Both the position numbers and the translations under genes were made by a program. Shown piece after piece: positions 58,051 through 64,000 of a stretch of DNA of 64,000 nucleotides. The stretch is from Colias croceus (lineage: Eukaryota > Arthropoda > Insecta > Lepidoptera > Pieridae). Under the pieces are notes generated by a model. It was not told the origin of the DNA, did not search any database, and saw only the letters and a program-made list of their open reading frames with translations. Numbering within the stretch: position 1 is the stretch's first letter; every line of letters begins with the position of its first letter. The stretch covers positions 4,526,001-4,590,000 of the forward strand of contig NC_059546.1 of assembly GCF_905220415.1 (NCBI RefSeq), given 5' to 3'.

Positions 58051-61014
58051 ATTTATCATGTATGTAATGATGATTCGTTCTGTGGTTTTAAGGTTCCATA
58101 ATAAATTAGACGCCTACTTAAATCAGAGCTTTAATAATGCTTAGCAAATCGGTTTAAATAACTATTGCGTAGACACTAATCATTCCAAAGATTAAGTAGG
58201 TAGGTTGTGACTAAGGCAATTATCAATTTATACCTTCTTATTGTGCCAACCAGTAATATACAATACATAGAAATAAGCTTTAAATCAGTTGCTCTACAGA
58301 TAAACTCCCTCATCGTCTATAAGTAATTTCTATTTCCTATTTACCACCATTGTTTTCTATTACAAAAACAACAAAATTTACCGCTCAATTAAACGCTTAG
58401 TCTTGTGAATTAAACTACATTTATTAGTAACTATAGAAAGGTATATAGACGCTACTGTTTACATAACTCTAAATCAATTGAAACCTGTTGTTTTATCGCA
58501 GTATAATCGAAAATAGTCCTCGCAATTGGATGGACAGTCTAAAATTACAATGTCGTTACTAACGTAGTCAATTTATTAGATATTATTGATGTTTAAGTAA
58601 AAACAACTTAATTTAGAAAATTAAGTATAAATTTTAGGAGTACCTACCTATTAAATCGTTTTATTCCTAGTTCGCATAAATCGAAATCGAGTTTTATCGT
58701 AAATATTTCATAATATACTATTTATACAAGAAAATATAATGTAATATTTAAATTTATTGAATAAATTATTGATCATTACGATACCACACACATGTTTACA
58801 ATCATTATAATGGCATTTCAGAAAACTGTATCATAATAAAATATGTTTTTCCAATCTCATAATTTGCAATAAAAGTAATTTGGTTGTAAAATTATTTGCT
58901 TTTACTGTAAATAATTGTAATGTCCCTTTAAAAATATAACGTCGGTAGGTATCTCTAGAAAACCTTCGAATACATTTAAAAATCTCTTAAATTTCCATCT
59001 CCTCTACTCTGATACCGGCGCATTATTAAGATTACTTTGTTCGTACGTATGTGGAGAAATTTCTTTCACATGAAGCCAATAAATCTCTAAGGAATGAATG
59101 CATAGAAAAATTCTTTCTTGTTATAGGAAAGAAACACCGAGCCTCACGTCGAAGCTTCCTACATATTTTATTGACCCCGCACGACGCAGCCGTGGTGACG
59201 AGAATGAAACACATCTGAAGATTTTAAGCTGTAATTTAGTTTTACAAATATCAGATATGCTAACTTATAAATCAATATTAGGTATATTAATTACTCATCT
59301 ACTGAACTCTAATATGTTAGGAGTAAGAAGTTATACCTAAGGTTGTAAGAAATTAAGTTGATTAAAACATTCAAAATTAATTATGTAGGTACCTATTGAA
59401 TTATTGTTTCCAATTGAGAATATTCTTATCCTATTATAAAAATTAAAAGTATATTTAAATTTTAGGTACCTACTTAAATCTAGATCTCCAACTAACTATG
59501 TACCTCACTACCTAGGTACATATCAATTGACTTTACCTACTATCTATTAGGTACCTAGATAACATCCTTTCATATAGGCACAACCTTGAAATCATATTAT
59601 CACAATCATATTCTTCTAAATAGTAATTTATACATTTTTTGATGTAATCTAGCTCAAGGTTTCTTCAGTTATTTTCTTTTCCAGTCGGGATTTAAAATAC
59701 TAAGATGCTATATTAAACATTTAAAGGCGTCTTCACACACATCCCGACGGTGTATCTTGTTCCTACCGAACCCTATAGGTACTTTAGTTCTGTATCCGTC
59801 GGTGCGGTATTCCCTAACTGCACTTTAGGACCAATGTAGATACACCTACATATACCTTCTACGCATACGTTCATACCTAATACACTATTTGATTCTTGTT
59901 ATGCAAAAAGGTCTGACAAAGGGAAGGTAAAGTTCAATTAATGTAAGAGAGAAAGTTTTATAAAATCGATATTTTGGGCTAGTCAAGTGTCTTTAAAGAT
60001 GTTAAATGAAGTGTTATGTTTTATTGGAGATACAAATGTAACATAAGATAATATAGTTTTTAAGGTTAGGTAATGTAAGTAGGTTTTTAAGTACCTTCAT
60101 TGCAATAAATATTAATTGTTATCTAAGCACAATAATCCGTTAATTAAGAATAACATAGTATATAGAGCGAATTGAACTCTACCTACCTAGTCAGAAAACT
60201 CTACATCTAATTTAAATTGTATAAAATGGATACAATCGATTGATAAATTACGTAGTAATGTGAATTTAGTACAGCTTATCAAATGTTTTGAATTGAACTT
60301 GTTCTTCAGTATAAATAATCAACCAATAAGAAGCCGGCGTTGTATGTGTGTTACCCCCACCACTGCTCAAGAGCGCGTCCAATCTCGTAAGCGATCACGA
60401 AACGTCATTTATAATTCAGACGCCATTACTAACACATCTGGACTGTATTTTAATATGTTTAATTATGAAATATAATAAAAAATATGCATGATTATTTCTA
60501 TAAAATTAATTATTTAAACATTGTGAATGTTAAATGGTTTTTTTTATATTTATTTCATTTTATTATAGTTTTTTTGTACATTGTGTTGTTATGATTCATA
60601 ATAGGTAATATGATAATATCATCGCTGAATATTACTGTCCTTATTAATTATATCTATAGTTTTAACTACAATTATATAACTATTATAAAATGTCTCTGTA
60701 CCTAGGACTAGGTTTTTCTTGTAACTTTTAGCATTATTATTAATTTTGTACAAAAAATATTCATCAAAATTAGCAAATTAAACTAATGAACTTTTAGTGA
60801 AGATTGCTCTCAAGCCGTAATGTTAATAAGAGGCATAATTTATATTTTATACGCAATCTTGGCAAAGAACCAAAAAATTTACAACTTCTGAATTCTAATG
60901 TGGTCACTGAAAATGAACTTCATAAAATTACATTTATTATAATAATTTGTCACATTTTGCTTTGCGTATAAACAAATGTCCACTTTAAATTGAATATATT
61001 TTCTTTTATTTCAG
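58051..61014. other. AT-rich intergenic DNA
   Basis: A patch at 59725-59830 (CACACATCCCGACGGTGTATC, GTATCCGTCGGTGCGG) carries CGACGG and CCGTCG in inverted order and may be an old element. Otherwise nothing. It ends in TTTTCTTTTATTTCAG, an acceptor-like site. Confidence 0.3.
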
Positions 61015-61125
61015 GATGATAAATACCTACAGAACATTTAAAGAAATCCAGCTAAGCTCGACTGCTCGAGGATCTCCATAAATTAGATCCGATATTATTA
61101 ACTATAAAATAATATCTATAATAAA
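61015..61125 (+). ncRNA. Possible terminal exon of a non-coding RNA
   Basis: It follows a good 3' splice site (TATTTTCTTTTATTTCAG, ending 61014). The segment has a small complex core, CCAGCTAAGCTCGACTGCTCGAGG, and an AATAAAA polyadenylation-type signal near 61120. No ORF. It could be a distal exon of the + strand host transcript, but such AT-rich signals also arise by chance. Confidence 0.2.
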
Positions 61126-64000
61126 ATATGAACCTAATAAATAATATTTAAATCATGAGAAGTGTAATAAAATAATAAATTCCTATTATGATAACTAGAA
61201 ATATTTTACCTACATCTAGTTATAGGTAGATATACTTAGGTACCTAATAAATAAGAATAAAATCTCATTTGAATTAAAATAATAACCATTTTATTAATAG
61301 ATAATAATTTTGTTAAGATATGCTAGACTCTACAAATATTTATAAAGAACTTTAAATATTTATACATATTATGTTAATAAGATAATAAGTAATGAAAATT
61401 ATTTAAAGAAAATACAGAATGTAACATTCTTGCTTTGTATTTTTCTTTAAAACCAGGCAAAAAGGTCAAAACAATGTCAAGTTAATAAAACGGTTATATT
61501 TAAGTCTTTGCTAACGAATAAATACATGCTATTATAAATACATGTAAATAATTTCGATATCTTTTGTGTCATTAAATATGTACTTAAATATAACACTTAT
61601 AAGTTGTAAAGATTTTCTCATCAATATTGGCAAAATAGTACCTACCTAATATAAAAATAAAACAAAACGATATCATGGTTTTTATTTAATATTTCAATGT
61701 AATAAAATTAATATAAAATGCCCTCACAAATAATTCAAATAGCAATTATTATCTATAACAATCGAACAAAATACGTATTTACTTTACCAAAGTAGCAATA
61801 TTCGAAACCAAAGAGCGAGTTTAAATTGTTCGTTTTACGATTATTGCATATTTGATGTTAGGTATCTTTTGAATACGAATTTGGGACTAACTCACGCAAT
61901 GTTTTGTTGTACAATGTTATTCTAAAATCGGTTCTTATACTGATATACATAACGTTCATTATTAAATAAACTTATAGTATAAATAAACTAGTAACTTCGA
62001 ACACGTATAAAGTATGACAATAACTTGCCCCTTTGAGATGGCAGAAATATGTATTTAATAACGTTTAATGACTGATATCAGTCCTACTTTATAAGGAATT
62101 TGATAGTATATAAATAATTTACATAATAAACATATTTGAGAACTGTAGATAGTTATTCTTTTAGGAATAAGATCTCTACACCTAAATAAAACGACCAAAC
62201 AATGTGGTTAGGAACTCCGCTCCGTTCCTAATTTCGTAAGAAATCGACCAGTGTAACTACTACAAAGATAAAAATAATGTATGATAACCTTAATTACGGT
62301 GTATTTACATTAAACGAGCTAATGCTCATTCTAACGACACTATGTCAAATAATTTTAGTGTAAACAGGCGTAGAGTATTGTTTCGTTATTATTAGAGCGT
62401 TTGAAAAGATTCTATGCAATGAAACCACACCAAATACGACTTTTTGTTTACATTAAAAGAACACGAAGGAATGCTCTTGCTCTATATCTAGCTCTATGTT
62501 CGTTTGATGTAAATGCACCGTTAGATAGTTATATTAGCATACATCATAATATTATCTGTTATTTTAACATACCGAATAAAGTTTTTATTAATAATTGCCT
62601 CTTTATTTACCTAAGCATAATTATATGATAATATATTCCAGTCATCATACCTACCTACAAACTACAAAAAAAAAATTCAAATCACACCATGATCTCTAGA
62701 ATTTTGTTCACTACCAACAATATGTACCTTTAAGTAGGTGCATAACATTAAGGCTGTTAGTGCAAGTCCAACATCAAAATTGAATAACTTCTAAATAATG
62801 GCAAAACACTATAGGTATATTATTATAAGATAATATTGTGATGATATTACCGCAGGAAATATCACTTGCCCATACAATTTTTTTCTTTTCTATCTAGTAA
62901 AAGTCTCTAAACCTAAAACCAAATGCGGTCCTGAATTTCATTAAAAAATGATGAGTTATTTACATCAATAATTAGATATAACTGTATTGCATAAAGAAAC
63001 TTTAGGAATTACAATTTAAAAGGTACATTATGTAGGTAGGTATACCTAGTATTTTCTATGAGTTGTAACTACATATTTTCAAAAAAATTTAAATAAATTT
63101 AAATAAACGCAATATTGTATACCTATTTTTCGCGTTTACTTAATATGTTGTTTAATTATTTACAAACAGTAATTATTTATAATTTTCATTATAATTAACT
63201 TGAAGTCATCGCAATTCTGAGAAATTTCTTACTTTTACCTTAGTAAAGACTCTTGCTCCTATTATTATTAGGTAGGTAGGTTTATAGCCACCTTATTTTT
63301 TTTAATGAAATATAATAACTACTGACATTTAAAGTTGAATATTGCGTGCCTTAATTTTATTTTACTACTTGCATACCATAGATCGTTGTTGATATAGAGT
63401 GGACCTCTTATTATTATGAATTTTATATGTATCATAGTTTTTACATCAGTAGTGGTTACCTAATACCTATAAGTATGGTATAGGTATACCTAAGCATGAT
63501 ATATAAAAAGCAATGTTTAGGCAAATTAAAAAATATCAGCAATATACCTCATTAAATTATTTCTATAAGTTCCTGGGAGGTAAGTAGGTACCTACCTATT
63601 TTTTAATATTACAAACCTACCTAGATCACCTTAAAACAACATCTAATGAAATAACGCAATGGTTTTTTCTTTACAGAGATGGAAAAAACATATAAAGACA
63701 ATACAAATAATTTTCAATTTTAAATGCGCATTGCACATTTCCATTGACCTTGAATAAATTGCGACAATTTGTATCTACCAAGGTTAATAATAATAGTCGA
63801 TGAACAAATTTAAAGGGAAACTCAGTGAATAGTCCCATAACATTACAATTTACAACCAATAGAGCACGTTGAAGAATAGGAATAAAGAAAGTCAACAAAA
63901 ACAAATCTTATAAGAAATAAATATTTTTAATTGGAACACGTTTTATGTAACAGGTTAAACGTCTCTTCAACCATAACTCTACATTTAATTTTTAGAGGAA
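61126..64000. other. AT-rich intergenic DNA
   Basis: No gene, transposon or complex island recognised, apart from a short hairpin TTAGGAAC-tccgctcc-GTTCCTAA near 62209-62232 and scattered GGTAGGTA tracts. Confidence 0.4.

Noticed and set aside
63674..63721. Coding exon after TTTTTTCTTTACAG
   Set aside because: The ATG that follows opens only about 14 codons before a stop, and there is no supporting sequence.
1..64000. Homeobox exons of abd-A or Abd-B
   Set aside because: None of the open frames carries a homeodomain or a hexapeptide motif, so no Hox coding exon can be claimed in the window.

Overview
The window is AT-rich intergenic DNA from an insect, most likely a moth or butterfly. The Lepidoptera call rests on the pervasive TAGGTAGGTACCTACCTA microsatellite motif, a dense set of short DNA transposons, and the lack of any long intact host ORF. 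The decisive landmark is a hairpin at 41965-42037 whose two arms match the insect Hox microRNA miR-iab-4 on the + strand. The reverse complement of the same hairpin is miR-iab-8. This locus lies between abd-A and Abd-B in the insect bithorax complex, so the window is read as part of the abd-A/Abd-B intergenic regulatory domain. No homeobox or other Hox coding exon is visible. In Drosophila iab-4 is transcribed opposite to the Hox genes. If that holds here, abd-A lies beyond the left edge and Abd-B beyond the right edge, both on the - strand (inference).

Layout. 1-10 kb is a cluster of transposons: a non-autonomous hAT element with a transposase remnant and 8-bp target duplication (571-1078), a collapsed PIF/Harbinger element with MADF and transposase fragments (about 1978-2634), a TA-flanked MITE (2837-3238), a second TA-flanked element (6906-7625), and a large foldback made of inverted arrays of a 100-bp repeat (7891-9676). 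From 10 to 34 kb there is mostly unique sequence with scattered higher-complexity islands that look like candidate enhancers. The one clear element here is a 728-bp inverted-repeat element with 31-bp perfect ends (17144-17871). A foldback element with a perfect 9-bp target duplication sits at 35092-36154.

The iab-4 neighbourhood is 37.4-42.1 kb. Two GC-rich, promoter-like segments (37390-37500 and 40895-41077) lie upstream of the microRNA on its own strand, and each runs into a strong splice donor of the form CCG|GTAAGT. They are candidate first exons of the non-coding host transcript of iab-4. Between and after them lie sequence islands with TCF, Hox/Exd, YY1/Pho and RFX-like motifs.

43-64 kb is again largely non-coding. 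It contains a long degenerate inverted-repeat element rich in CAGCTG (about 50370-51680), a possible LTR-retrotransposon remnant (about 51706-52135), a 178-bp palindromic MITE (54391-54568), a LINE-like tail (47225-47299), and several candidate regulatory islands. Apart from the microRNA pair, function for these islands is inferred from base composition and motifs only.
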